From Achromobacter pestifer (GTDB taxonomy: Bacteria > Pseudomonadota > Gammaproteobacteria > Burkholderiales > Burkholderiaceae_B), in contig NZ_CP053985.1 of NCBI RefSeq assembly GCF_013267355.1, positions 6,944,001 through 7,008,000 of the forward strand: a stretch of 64,000 bases of DNA, read 5' to 3'. Under the pieces are notes generated by a model. That model saw only the letters and a list, made by a program, of their open reading frames with translations. It did no database searches and was not told the origin of the DNA. Positions 9,123 through 17,610 of this stretch are shown here, in pieces. How positions within the stretch are numbered: the first letter of the stretch is position 1; each line of letters begins with the position of its first letter. Both the position numbers and the translations under genes were made by a program.

Positions 9123-11564
9123 ATGTCTTTACCTCCGGTCAAAAAACACGAACATATGCCCGCCGGGCAAGGCGGCGCCTGCTGCGCGCACGACGGATGC
9201 GACGCCCCCGCCAACAACGCCCAGGCCCATGCCGGACACGATCATGCGGGCCATGATCACGCCGACCACAGCCACGCGGGCCACGATCACAGCCACGACC
9301 ACGCCGGCCATGATCACGCCCACGATCACAAGCACGACCACAGCCACAAGCACGATCACGGCGGCGACGCCTGCTGCGGCCACGGCGACGGCCAGCCCTT
9401 CAGCCTCTCGGGCGCCGGCGCGGCCACGCTCAGCGCCGGCCCGGGCCAGTCGCTGGCGCGCCTGCGCATCGGCCAGATGGACTGCCCCACCGAGGAAACG
9501 CTGATCCGCAAGAAGCTAGACAGCATGGCCGACGTGCATGCGCTGGACTTCAACCTGATGCAGCGCGTACTGACCGTGGTGCACGCCGAAGGCGCGCTGG
9601 ACCGCGTCATGGCCGCCATCAAGTCGCTGGACATGACGCCCGAGCCCCTGGCCGACAACGCCCCCGGCACGCCGGCCCCTGCCGCCAAACCGGTGAATTG
9701 GTGGCTGATCGGCGGCTCCGGCATCCTGGCGGCGCTGTCGGAACTGTCGCATTTCGCCGGCTGGCCGCTGGGCGTCACCGCGGCCCTGGCCGTGGCCGCC
9801 ATCCTGGCCTGCGGCGTCAGTACCTACCGCAAGGGCTGGATCGCCGTGCGCAACGGCAACCTCAACATCAACGCCCTGATGAGCATCGCCGTCACCGGCG
9901 CCGTGCTGATCGGCCAATGGCCCGAAGCGGCCATGGTGATGTTCCTGTTCAATGTGGCCGAACTGATCGAAGCCCGCTCCCTGGACCGGGCGCGCAACGC
10001 CGTCCGCGGCCTGCTCGACCTGGCGCCGGAAACCGCCACCGTGCGCCAGGCCAATGGCGACTGGCTGGAAGTGCCTGCCGCCAGGCTGCAGGTAGGCGAC
10101 ATCGTGCGGGTGCGGCCGGGAGAACGCATCGCGGCCGACGGCATCATCGTCAGCGGCAGTTCGGCCGTGGACCAGTCCCCCATCACCGGCGAAAGCCTGC
10201 CCGTGGAAAAGACGCAGGACGACCCGGTCTACGCCGCCACCGTCAACGCCGCCGGCTCCTTCGAATACCGCGTCACCGCGGCGGCCGGCAACACCACGCT
10301 GGCCCGCATCATCCACGCCGTCGAACAGGCGCAAGGCGCGCGCGCGCCGACCCAGCGCTTCATTGACCGCTTCTCGCGCATCTATACGCCGACGGTAGTA
10401 GGCATCGCGCTGCTGGTGGCGGTGCTGCCGCCGCTGTTCTGGGGCCAGCCCTGGTTCGACGCGATCTACCGCGCCCTGGCGCTGCTGATCATCGCCTGCC
10501 CCTGCGCGCTGGTCATCTCCACCCCGGTCAGCATCGTCAGCGGCCTGACCGCGGCCTCGCGCCGGGGCATCCTGGTCAAGGGCGGTGTGTACCTCGAAGA
10601 AGGCCGCAACCTGAAATGGCTGGCGCTGGACAAGACCGGCACGCTGACCCACGGCAAGCCGGTGCAGACCGACATCCAGGATTGGGACGTGTCCGACCAA
10701 AGCCGCCAGCCGGCCGCGCTAATCGCCGCCAGCCTGGCCGCCCGCTCCGACCATCCGGTGTCACTGGCCGTGGCCAATGCCGCGCGCGAAGCCGGCACGA
10801 CCTTGCTGGACGTGCAGGAATTCACCGCCCTGCCCGGCCGCGGCGTCAGCGCGACACTGGACGGCGTGACCTTCCAACTGGGTAACCGCCGCCTGATGCG
10901 CGAACTCGGCGTCTCCAGCCCCAAGCTGGAAACGCGCCTGGACGAACTGGAACGCCAGGGCAAGAGCGCCATCGCGCTGACCGACGGCAGCCGCGTGCTG
11001 GCCGTGGCCGCCGTGGCCGACACGGTCAAGCCGACCAGCGCCGCCGCCATCGCGGACCTGCACGCCCTGGGTGTGCGCACCCTGATGCTGACGGGCGACA
11101 ACACGCCCACGGCGCAAGCCATCGCGCAACAGGTCGGCATCGACGAAGCGCGCGGCGACCAGTTGCCCGAAGACAAGCTGACCGCCATCGAAAGCAAGCT
11201 GGCGTCGGGCGGCCGCGTCGGCATGGTGGGCGACGGCATCAACGACGCCCCCGCCCTGGCCCGCGCCGACATCGGCTTCGCCATGGGCGCGGCCGGCACC
11301 GGCACCGCCATCGAAACGGCCGACGTGGCCCTGATGGACGACGACCTGCGCAAGATCGGCACCTTCCTGCGCCTGTCGCGCGCCACGCATCGTGTGCTGG
11401 TGCAGAACATCGTGCTGGCGCTGGGCATCAAGGCCGTGTTCCTGACCCTGGCCATGACCGGCAACGCCACGCTGTGGATGGCGGTGTTCGCCGACGTGGG
11501 CGCCAGCCTGCTGGTGGTGGCCAACGGCCTGCGGCTGCTGCGGGCGGCGCCAGCCGCCCACTGA
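9123..11564 (+). CDS. cadA: P1B-type Cd/Zn/Pb-exporting ATPase with His-rich N-terminus
   Basis: Inner-membrane ATPase that exports Cd(II), Zn(II) or Pb(II), 813 residues. Seen: a His/Asp-rich tail (about residues 39-85, repeats of the HDHAGHDH kind) bracketed by Cys pairs ([17 protein letters not shown]), an N-terminal metal-binding domain with MDCPTEE (C121) in place of the usual GMxCxxC, membrane helices, the TGES actuator motif, CPC (C459-P460-C461), the phosphorylated D503 in DKTGTLT, and the hinge GDGINDAP (from residue 703). The CPC motif and MDCPTEE domain fit the zinc/cadmium/lead group, not copper. Divergent from cadR, which presumably activates it. Confidence 0.95.
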   Translation: MSLPPVKKHEHMPAGQGGACCAHDGCDAPANNAQAHAGHDHAGHDHADHSHAGHDHSHDHAGHDHAHDHKHDHSHKHDHGGDACCGHGDGQPFSLSGAGAATLSAGPGQSLARLRIGQMDCPTEETLIRKKLDSMADVHALDFNLMQRVLTVVHAEGALDRVMAAIKSLDMTPEPLADNAPGTPAPAAKPVNWWLIGGSGILAALSELSHFAGWPLGVTAALAVAAILACGVSTYRKGWIAVRNGNLNINALMSIAVTGAVLIGQWPEAAMVMFLFNVAELIEARSLDRARNAVRGLLDLAPETATVRQANGDWLEVPAARLQVGDIVRVRPGERIAADGIIVSGSSAVDQSPITGESLPVEKTQDDPVYAATVNAAGSFEYRVTAAAGNTTLARIIHAVEQAQGARAPTQRFIDRFSRIYTPTVVGIALLVAVLPPLFWGQPWFDAIYRALALLIIACPCALVISTPVSIVSGLTAASRRGILVKGGVYLEEGRNLKWLALDKTGTLTHGKPVQTDIQDWDVSDQSRQPAALIAASLAARSDHPVSLAVANAAREAGTTLLDVQEFTALPGRGVSATLDGVTFQLGNRRLMRELGVSSPKLETRLDELERQGKSAIALTDGSRVLAVAAVADTVKPTSAAAIADLHALGVRTLMLTGDNTPTAQAIAQQVGIDEARGDQLPEDKLTAIESKLASGGRVGMVGDGINDAPALARADIGFAMGAAGTGTAIETADVALMDDDLRKIGTFLRLSRATHRVLVQNIVLALGIKAVFLTLAMTGNATLWMAVFADVGASLLVVANGLRLLRAAPAAH

Positions 11565-11583
11565 CGCGGGGCAATCCGATTTC

Positions 11584-11613
11584 CCGGCGGCGCATGCCGT
11601 GCATGGCCGCCGG
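11584..11613. terminator. GC-rich hairpin between cadA and speG
   Basis: Inverted repeat CCGGCGGC (11584-11591) and GCCGCCGG (11606-11613), with an inner CATG/CATG pairing, between two convergent genes. It lacks a good U run on either side (only TAAAA follows), so it may be a weak or Rho-assisted end point. Confidence 0.45.
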
Positions 11614-11625
11614 TAAAAGCACGCT

Positions 11626-12210
11626 TCAGCCCGCCTGCTCTTCCTGCGGCCAGTCGCGCAGCACCGGCGCATCCGGTGCGCCAGGCCCCACATCGCGCAG
11701 ATGGTCGTGCTGCAGCAGCGCCATGCGGTAGGCGTCGCGATAGTCGCCGTTGGAAAAGAACTCTTCCTTCAGCAGCCCTTCGATCTGGAAGCCGCAGCGC
11801 TCGTAGATGTGCACGGCGGCGGTGTTGTCCTTGTCCACCACCAGATAGACCTTGTGCAGGTTCAGCACGCGGAAGGCGTAGCCCACCGCGATGCGCGTCG
11901 CCGCCTTGGCGTAGCCCCGGCCCTGATAGCTGGGCGCGATGATGATCTGGAATTCGGCACGGCGGTGGATGTAATCGATTTCCACCAGCTCGACCAGGCC
12001 GGCGGGCTGCCCGGTGTCGTGCTCGATGATGAAGCGCCGCTCGTTCTGGTCGTGCAAGTGGCGGTCATACAGGGCGACCAGTTCGTCGTAGGCCTCGTAG
12101 GGCTCTTCGAACCAATAACGCATGATGACGTCGTTATTGTTGATCTTGTGCACAAAGTGCAGGTCGCCACGCTCCAGGGGGCGTATTTTGATATCGGTTG
12201 TGACCGACAT
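11626..12210 (-). CDS. speG: Spermidine N-acetyltransferase (GNAT)
   Basis: Acetylates spermidine with acetyl-CoA and so limits polyamine toxicity. 194 residues, GNAT fold. Seen: [17 protein letters not shown] and [15 protein letters not shown] near the N-terminus, [25 protein letters not shown], the acetyl-CoA pyrophosphate loop [11 protein letters not shown], and [20 protein letters not shown]. These match E. coli SpeG closely along the length ([30 protein letters not shown]). The C-terminal 20 residues or so are variable. The ATG has a GGAGG ribosome site 8 nt upstream. Stands alone, convergent with cadA. Confidence 0.93.
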   Translation of the reverse strand: MSVTTDIKIRPLERGDLHFVHKINNNDVIMRYWFEEPYEAYDELVALYDRHLHDQNERRFIIEHDTGQPAGLVELVEIDYIHRRAEFQIIIAPSYQGRGYAKAATRIAVGYAFRVLNLHKVYLVVDKDNTAAVHIYERCGFQIEGLLKEEFFSNGDYRDAYRMALLQHDHLRDVGPGAPDAPVLRDWPQEEQAG

Positions 12211-12267
12211 GGTGATACCTCCGAAAGTGCGCCCATTGTAAGCGGACGCGGCCCGACGCGCTGGCGC

Positions 12268-13191
12268 TCAGCCGCCCGAGAACGCCGGCAGGCGTTGTTC
12301 GATGCGCCGCATGACCTCGTTGGCGGCGGACGACAGGGGCCGTCCCAGCCGCAGCAGCGCCTGGCATTCCGGCGCGCTCAGGATCGGATGCGCGATGGGT
12401 ATCGCGACCAATTCGCCGCTTGCCAGTTCGTGATGCACGCCCAGGTTGGGCATCAAGGTCACGCCCGCCCCCGTCATCGCGTACTGCTTCAAGACACGCA
12501 GCGAATTGGTGGTGAGGCTGGGCGTCAGATGGATGCGCTCGGTGAATTCCAGCAGGTCCACCGCCTGGCGCAGCCCGTAGGGCGCGGACATCAGCGCGAA
12601 GGGATACGGCAGGATGTCGGCGATGGTCAGCGGGCCCCGTCGCGCGGCCAGCGCGTGGCCGCGGCCCGCCAGCAGGCAGACCGGATGCTTGCGGCTGGCG
12701 CGGCAGCGCAGCCGCGGATCCACGGGCGGGTTGTAGGCCAGTCCGATGTGGGCGGCATCAGAAGCCACCGCCTCGACCACTTCATTCACGGATCCCACGT
12801 TGACGCTGATGTTGATCTGCGGATATTCGATGCAGAACGGTCCGACCACATGCTCCATCAGGCCGTCGATGAAACCTTCGCTGATCATCAGCTGCACGTT
12901 GCCGCGCTGCATGCCGCGCAATTCCTGCAGGCGCGCGTTCAGGTGTTCCTGCTGGGCGCGGCAGCCGCGGTGGTACTCCAGCAGCATGTCGGCCGCCTCG
13001 GTGGGGGTCAGCCCGCGCGAGCGCCGCTCGAACAGCTGCACGCCCAGCTCTTTTTCCAGCAGCTGGATCTGCCGGCTGATGACGGAGGCCGCCGTATCCA
13101 GCTTGTCCGCCGCGCCCCGTATCGAGCCGCAGGCCATGACCTCGTTGAAGTACTTCAGGCGGACCTGGCTGATTTCCTGCATATCCCGCAT
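12268..13191 (-). CDS. LysR-family transcriptional regulator
   Basis: 307 residues from the ATG at 13191 (an alternative ATG lies 3 codons in; longer readings into the divergent promoter region add no family sequence). Seen: N-terminal helix-turn-helix (YFNEVMACGSIRGAADKLDTAASVISRQIQLLEKELG) and a C-terminal periplasmic-binding-protein-like effector domain. Divergent from the MFS transporter/M81 peptidase genes, and a perfect palindrome with T-N11-A spacing lies between them, so it probably controls that operon. Effector unknown. Confidence 0.88.
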   Translation of the reverse strand: MRDMQEISQVRLKYFNEVMACGSIRGAADKLDTAASVISRQIQLLEKELGVQLFERRSRGLTPTEAADMLLEYHRGCRAQQEHLNARLQELRGMQRGNVQLMISEGFIDGLMEHVVGPFCIEYPQINISVNVGSVNEVVEAVASDAAHIGLAYNPPVDPRLRCRASRKHPVCLLAGRGHALAARRGPLTIADILPYPFALMSAPYGLRQAVDLLEFTERIHLTPSLTTNSLRVLKQYAMTGAGVTLMPNLGVHHELASGELVAIPIAHPILSAPECQALLRLGRPLSSAANEVMRRIEQRLPAFSGG

Positions 13192-13229
13192 TCCCGGGGC
13201 GCTGGGCCGCGCCAGTTGAAGGTGAGTCG

Positions 13230-13252
13230 ATCGTTGCCCACAGGGCAACGAT
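13230..13252. promoter_or_regulatory. Perfect palindrome, probable LysR operator
   Basis: Arms ATCGTTGCCC (13230-13239) and GGGCAACGAT (13243-13252) are perfectly complementary around ACA. The site lies in the 186-nt region between the divergent LysR and MFS genes, where LysR proteins bind T-N11-A palindromes. An AT-rich tract (ataatttatc) follows directly and may hold the -10 of one of the two promoters. Confidence 0.65.
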
Positions 13253-13377
13253 AATTTATCACTCCGGTCATTGTTCGGAACACCGCTGTCTTCCAATAAT
13301 GGCGGCCCCGGAAGCCATAGGGTTTCCGGCGCAACCCCAGCCACCGCGGGCGCCAGACCCGCGCGAGGAGACATGCA

Positions 13378-14679
13378 ATGCCAAATCCGACCACGCCGGG
13401 CACGGACCCGCGCCTGGCCCCGCTATATCGCAAGATCACGTGGCGCCTGCTGCCCTTCCTGCTGCTCTGTTACGTCTTTGCCTACCTGGACCGCATCAAC
13501 ATCGGCTTCGCCAAGCTGCAGATGCAGCAGGACATCGGCATCTCCGACGCCGTCTACGGCCTGGGCGCCGGCATCTTCTTCCTGGGCTACGTCATCTTCG
13601 AAGTGCCCAGCAACCTGTTGCTGACCCGCATCGGCGCGCGCCGCACGATCAGCCGCATCATGGTGCTGTGGGGCCTGACCTCGGCCTCGATGCTGTTCGT
13701 GCAGGGCGAATGGAGCTTCTACGTCCTGCGCTTCATGCTGGGCGTGTTCGAAGCCGGCTTCGCGCCCGGCATGATCTTCTACCTGACCTACTGGTACTCG
13801 CAGTCGCGCATGGCCGGCGTCATGGCGGTGGTGATGCTGGCCGGCCCCATCGGCGGCATCGTCGGCGGCCCCGTGTCGGCCTGGATCATGACCGCGTTCT
13901 CGGGCGCGCACGGCCTGGACGGCTGGCAATGGATGTTCCTGCTGGAAGGCCTGCCCTGCGTGCTGCTGGGCGTGATCGCCTACCGCTACCTGGACGACAA
14001 GCCCGCCGAGGCCAAGTGGCTCAGCGCCGAGGACAAGGCGCTGCTGGCCGCCGATCTTGAAACCCGCGGCGCGCAGCAGAAGCATGCCTTCAAGCAGGTG
14101 CTGCGCGATCCCGCCATCTACGGCATGGCGTTGACGTACTTCTGCCTGATCTGCGGCATCTATGCCGTCAGCTTCTGGCTGCCCACGCTGCTCAAGCTGG
14201 CCGGCGTGCAGGACACCATGGAAATCGGCCTGTATTCCGCCGTTCCCTACATCGCGGCGGCCGTCTTCATGCTGTGGTTTGCGCGCAGTTCGGACCGCAT
14301 GCAGGAGCGGCGCTGGCACACCCTGGTACCCGCCCTGCTGGCCGGCGTGTCGCTGTGCGTGGCTACCGCCGCGCCGACGCAATTCGCGCTATCCCTGACG
14401 GCCATCACGCTGGCCACGGGCTTCATGTGGGCCTCCTACACGGTATTCTGGGCGATTCCTTCGCAGTACCTCAAAGGAGAGGCGGCGGCCGGCGGCATCG
14501 CCCTCATCAACAGCATCGGCCTGCTCGGCGGATTCCTCAGCCCGTCCATCATCGGCTGGTCCAAGCAAGCCACCGGCACGCTGGCTGGCGGCCTGTACGT
14601 GATCTCCGCCTTGCTGGTGGCAGGCGCCCTGTTGCTGCTGGTGAACCGTCCGCCCCGTTCCGCGCCCGCCCGCGCCTGA
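13378..14679 (+). CDS. MFS transporter, anion:cation symporter (ACS) family
   Basis: Inner-membrane importer, 433 residues, about 12 spans. Seen: the ACS N-terminal signature region FAYLDRINIGFAKLQMQQDIGISDAVYGLGAGIFFLGY, the loop-2/3 motif RIGARRTISRIM, and FYLTYWYSQSRMAGVM later in the first half. ACS members usually take up organic anions such as tartrate, glucarate or phthalates together with H+. The following gene, 23 nt downstream, encodes an M81 peptidase-like protein, so the pair may import and process one substrate. The divergent LysR gene probably regulates both. Confidence 0.9.
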   Translation: MPNPTTPGTDPRLAPLYRKITWRLLPFLLLCYVFAYLDRINIGFAKLQMQQDIGISDAVYGLGAGIFFLGYVIFEVPSNLLLTRIGARRTISRIMVLWGLTSASMLFVQGEWSFYVLRFMLGVFEAGFAPGMIFYLTYWYSQSRMAGVMAVVMLAGPIGGIVGGPVSAWIMTAFSGAHGLDGWQWMFLLEGLPCVLLGVIAYRYLDDKPAEAKWLSAEDKALLAADLETRGAQQKHAFKQVLRDPAIYGMALTYFCLICGIYAVSFWLPTLLKLAGVQDTMEIGLYSAVPYIAAAVFMLWFARSSDRMQERRWHTLVPALLAGVSLCVATAAPTQFALSLTAITLATGFMWASYTVFWAIPSQYLKGEAAAGGIALINSIGLLGGFLSPSIIGWSKQATGTLAGGLYVISALLVAGALLLLVNRPPRSAPARA

Positions 14680-14702
14680 AGTCCCACCCACAGGAAACGA
14701 TC

Positions 14703-16196
14703 ATGCACATTCTGGTTGCTGGCTTCCAGCACGAAACCAACACCTTTGCGCCGTCGCTCGCCGCCTACGACAACTTCGTGCGCGGCGAAGGCTTCCCGGC
14801 CATGGTGCGCGGCAAGGACATGCTGGCGCTGCGCGAGGTCAACATCCCCGCCGGCGGCTTCATCAACGCGGCGCTGGCCCAGGGCCACACGGTCGAAACC
14901 GTGATCTGGGCGGGCGCCAGCCCGTCGGCCCATGTGACCCGCGACGCCTACGAACGGATCGCCGGCGAAATCCTGGACGCCGCCCGCAACGGCAGCCATG
15001 ACGCCGTCTATCTCGACCTGCACGGCGCCATGGTCGCCGAGCACCTGGATGACGGCGAAGGCGAACTGCTGGCGCGCATGCGCCAGATCGTCGGGCCCGG
15101 CGTGCCGGTGATCGCCAGCCTGGACCTGCATGCCAACGTCACCGCGCGGATGCTGCAGGAAGCCGACGGCCTGGCCGCGTTCCGCACCTATCCGCACGTG
15201 GACATGGCCGACACCGGTGTACACGCGGCGCGCCTGCTGCAGGCCCGCATCGCGGCGGGCGACAGCTGGAGCCGCAGCGAGCGCCGCCTGCCCTTCCTGA
15301 TTCCGATCAACGGCATGTGCACGATGCTGCAGCCGTCCAAGGGCGTGTACGAACTGCTGGAAAGCCTGGAGCAGACCCCGGGCGTGGTCTCCATCTCGTT
15401 CGCGCCCGGCTTTCCGGCGGCGGACTTCCCCGAGTGCGGCCCGGTGGTCTGGGCCTACGGCACCGACGCGGCGGCCGTTGAACGCGTGACCGACACCCTG
15501 TACCAGCGCGTGCTGGAACTGGAGCCGCAATGGTCGCCCGACTTCCTCGAGCCCTCCGAGGCCGTGCGCCGCGCGCAGGCGCTGGCGGCGGGCGCGTCGC
15601 GTCCGGTGGTCATCGCCGACACGCAGGACAATCCGGGCGCGGGCGGCGACGCCAACACCACCGGCATGCTGCGCGCGCTGGTGCAGGCCGACGCCCAGAA
15701 CGCCGCGCTGGGGCTCTTCTACGATCCCGAGGCGGTGCGCCAGGCCACGGCGGCCGGCATCGGCGGCAAGGTCCGCCTGAGCCTGGGCGGCCAATCCGGC
15801 GTGGCCGGCGACTCGGCCTTCGAAGGCGAATTCGTGGTCGAAACCCTGTCGCCCGGCAAGCTGCGCTTTGACGGGCCGATGATGAACGGCATGGACGTGG
15901 ACCTGGAAGCCGTGGCCGGCCTGCGGATCGGCGGCGTGCGGGTGGTGGTCAGCGCCACCAAGTCGCAGATGCTGGACCGCAACCTGTTCCGCGTGGGCGG
16001 CGTGCAGCCCGAGGAAATGGCGATACTGGTGGTGAAGAGTTCCGTGCATTTCCGCGCGGACTTCCAGCCCATCGCCCACGAAGTGCTGGTGGCCAAGGCG
16101 CCCGGCCCGATGCAGGCCGATCCGGCTGACCTGCCCTGGACCCGGCTGCAGCCGGGCATCCGCGTGCGCCCGCAAGGCAAGGCGTTCTCTTATTGA
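14703..16196 (+). CDS. M81 family metallopeptidase (MlrC/microcystinase C-like)
   Basis: 497 residues from the ATG with an AGGAAA ribosome site. Family founder MlrC degrades microcystin fragments in Sphingomonas; most relatives have unknown substrates. Seen: N-terminal GFQHETNTFAPS, the metal-site motifs DLHGAMV and SLDLHANVT, then FRTYPHVDMADTG, and a C-terminal domain starting VIADTQDNPGAGGDANTTGML. The His and Asp residues in these motifs are the likely zinc ligands. Operon with the upstream MFS importer suggests hydrolysis of an imported amide or small peptide-like compound; this is inference. Confidence 0.9.
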   Translation: MHILVAGFQHETNTFAPSLAAYDNFVRGEGFPAMVRGKDMLALREVNIPAGGFINAALAQGHTVETVIWAGASPSAHVTRDAYERIAGEILDAARNGSHDAVYLDLHGAMVAEHLDDGEGELLARMRQIVGPGVPVIASLDLHANVTARMLQEADGLAAFRTYPHVDMADTGVHAARLLQARIAAGDSWSRSERRLPFLIPINGMCTMLQPSKGVYELLESLEQTPGVVSISFAPGFPAADFPECGPVVWAYGTDAAAVERVTDTLYQRVLELEPQWSPDFLEPSEAVRRAQALAAGASRPVVIADTQDNPGAGGDANTTGMLRALVQADAQNAALGLFYDPEAVRQATAAGIGGKVRLSLGGQSGVAGDSAFEGEFVVETLSPGKLRFDGPMMNGMDVDLEAVAGLRIGGVRVVVSATKSQMLDRNLFRVGGVQPEEMAILVVKSSVHFRADFQPIAHEVLVAKAPGPMQADPADLPWTRLQPGIRVRPQGKAFSY

Positions 16197-16202
16197 GCGC
16201 CG

Positions 16203-16233
16203 CCCCGCCGCCCGCCGGCGGGGTTTGCTTTTT
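16203..16233 (+). terminator. Intrinsic terminator after the M81 peptidase gene
   Basis: Stem CCCCGCCG (16203-16210) pairs with CGGCGGGG (16216-16223) around CCCGC and is followed by TTTGCTTTTT. It lies 7 nt after the stop codon and ends the MFS-peptidase operon. Confidence 0.85.
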
Positions 16234-16260
16234 CGCGCACCGCGGTGGCAGACTGGCGGC

Positions 16261-16782
16261 ATGAAGAAACTCCACACGCTCGCCTACCCGCGCCTCGGTG
16301 CGCAGGACGCCGGGTTCATCGACGAGTTCCGACGCCAGCATGATGGCCAGCATCCCCTGGTCAGGGCGCACTTCACCATGGCGTTCGGGTGCGCGGGCAT
16401 CGATGAACAGGCCTACCAGCTGCACCTCGAAGAGGTCGCCCGCCTGCACGGCCCGATAGACTTCGTATGCCGCTACGCCATGCTGGGCGCCGACCCGGCG
16501 CACGCCTACGCGTACCTGGTCCCCGACGAAGGCCATAGCCAGCTCGCACGCCTGCACGACGCCCTGTACCGCCAGGTGCTGGCTCCGACCTTGCGCCTGG
16601 ACATCCCCTATGTGCCGCACATCACCATGGGGGCCTCCACCAACCGCGCACTGATGAAATCGCTGTGCGATGAACTGAACCGCAACGGACTCGAAATCCG
16701 CGGCACGGTCGACAAGTTGACGATGGCGGTCCTGGAAAACGGCGTGCTGACCGACCTGACTTCCGCCCGGCTTTCCGGCTGA
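16261..16782 (+). CDS. 2H phosphoesterase (2'-5' RNA ligase-like) family protein
   Basis: 173 residues. Two HxT motifs, HFTMAF near residue 37 and HITMGA near residue 120, are the hallmark of the 2H phosphoesterase superfamily (LigT, cyclic phosphodiesterases), whose members act on 2',3'-cyclic phosphates or 2'-5' linkages. The first ATG of the frame is 12 codons upstream; I chose 16261 (MKKLHTLAYP) because the family sequence starts there and the upstream codons overlap the terminator. Monocistronic, followed by a convergent riboflavin synthase gene. Substrate unknown. Confidence 0.78.
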   Translation: MKKLHTLAYPRLGAQDAGFIDEFRRQHDGQHPLVRAHFTMAFGCAGIDEQAYQLHLEEVARLHGPIDFVCRYAMLGADPAHAYAYLVPDEGHSQLARLHDALYRQVLAPTLRLDIPYVPHITMGASTNRALMKSLCDELNRNGLEIRGTVDKLTMAVLENGVLTDLTSARLSG

Positions 16783-16815
16783 GGGCCGGGCGCCGCCCGC
16801 CCCCCGCGCGATAGG

Positions 16816-17520
16816 CTACTTCAGCTTGCCCTGCGGACTGACGAAGTCTTCCAGCGTCAGCCCCTTTTCCTTCAGGATGGCTTCCAGCAGCGGCTGCAGC
16901 CTGCCCAGGCTTTCCTGCACGGTTTCGCGCACGGTATCGACCACGACCTGGGTGCTGCGTTCGATCTCGATATTGACGAAATCGCCCACCTGCTTGTCCT
17001 CGAACACCGTCATGCGGCGGGTTTCCGGAATCAGCCAGACCTCGAACCAGCCCTCGGCGCGGTTGACTTCCGATACCGTCAGGCTGGCGCCGTTGATGGC
17101 GATATAACCCTTGGCGAAGACGTACTTGCGGAAGGCCTCGGGGATGCTGAAGCGCATCAGGCGATTGGTGTCGGACGACTTCACCATGACCACTTCAGAG
17201 GTGAAATCCACGTGCCCGGACAAGGGATGGCCGCCGATTTCGGCGCCGTCCTTGGCAGCCCGCTCGACGTTGGCGCGGTCGCCCTCCTGATAGCTGCCCA
17301 GGGTGGTGATGGCCAGGCTTTGCAGCATGACGTCGAAGGTGGCCTGGTTCTCGGACAGGATTTCCGTGACGGTCAGGCAGACGCCATCGGTGGACACGCT
17401 GGCGCCGATGGCCAGGTCCACGCAAAAACCAGGGGGGAAATCCAGCGTGAAAGTGCGCAGGCCTTCGCGATCCGCGATCTTGGCGATCTTCGCGGTGCCT
17501 TGAACAATACCGGTGAACAT
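16816..17520 (-). CDS. ribE: Riboflavin synthase (alpha chain)
   Basis: Dismutates two 6,7-dimethyl-8-ribityllumazine molecules to riboflavin, last step of the pathway. 234 residues. Seen: the invariant N-terminus MFTGIVQG and two lumazine-binding repeats: first with GASVSTDGVCLTV and IGGHPLSGHVD, second with KGYIAINGASLTVSEV and NIEIERSTQVVVDTV. The C-terminal 25 residues or so extend past the E. coli protein. The start at 17520 is fixed by the conserved MFTGI. No other rib genes and no FMN riboswitch are near, so it may be a stand-alone or second copy. Confidence 0.92.
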   Translation of the reverse strand: MFTGIVQGTAKIAKIADREGLRTFTLDFPPGFCVDLAIGASVSTDGVCLTVTEILSENQATFDVMLQSLAITTLGSYQEGDRANVERAAKDGAEIGGHPLSGHVDFTSEVVMVKSSDTNRLMRFSIPEAFRKYVFAKGYIAINGASLTVSEVNRAEGWFEVWLIPETRRMTVFEDKQVGDFVNIEIERSTQVVVDTVRETVQESLGRLQPLLEAILKEKGLTLEDFVSPQGKLK

Positions 17521-17610
17521 ACGGATCCTGAATGCGGGGCGGCGCCCCTGAAGCAAAACATCAACGTTAACCGATATTTTGCCAGGGGCCGGGCCGCCCG
17601 CAAGCCGGGA

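Noticed and set aside
9129-9383. Val/Ile-rich 84-residue frame on the minus strand
   Set aside because: Antisense of the His-rich repeat of cadA (CAC/CAT codons read backwards as GTG/ATG); looks like a membrane protein only by composition.
14436-16277. 613-codon open frame on the minus strand
   Set aside because: Antisense to the MFS end and the M81 peptidase gene; composition is typical of a GC shadow.
16816-17610. FMN riboswitch ahead of riboflavin synthase
   Set aside because: The 90-nt leader lacks any FMN element motif and is too short before the next gene.
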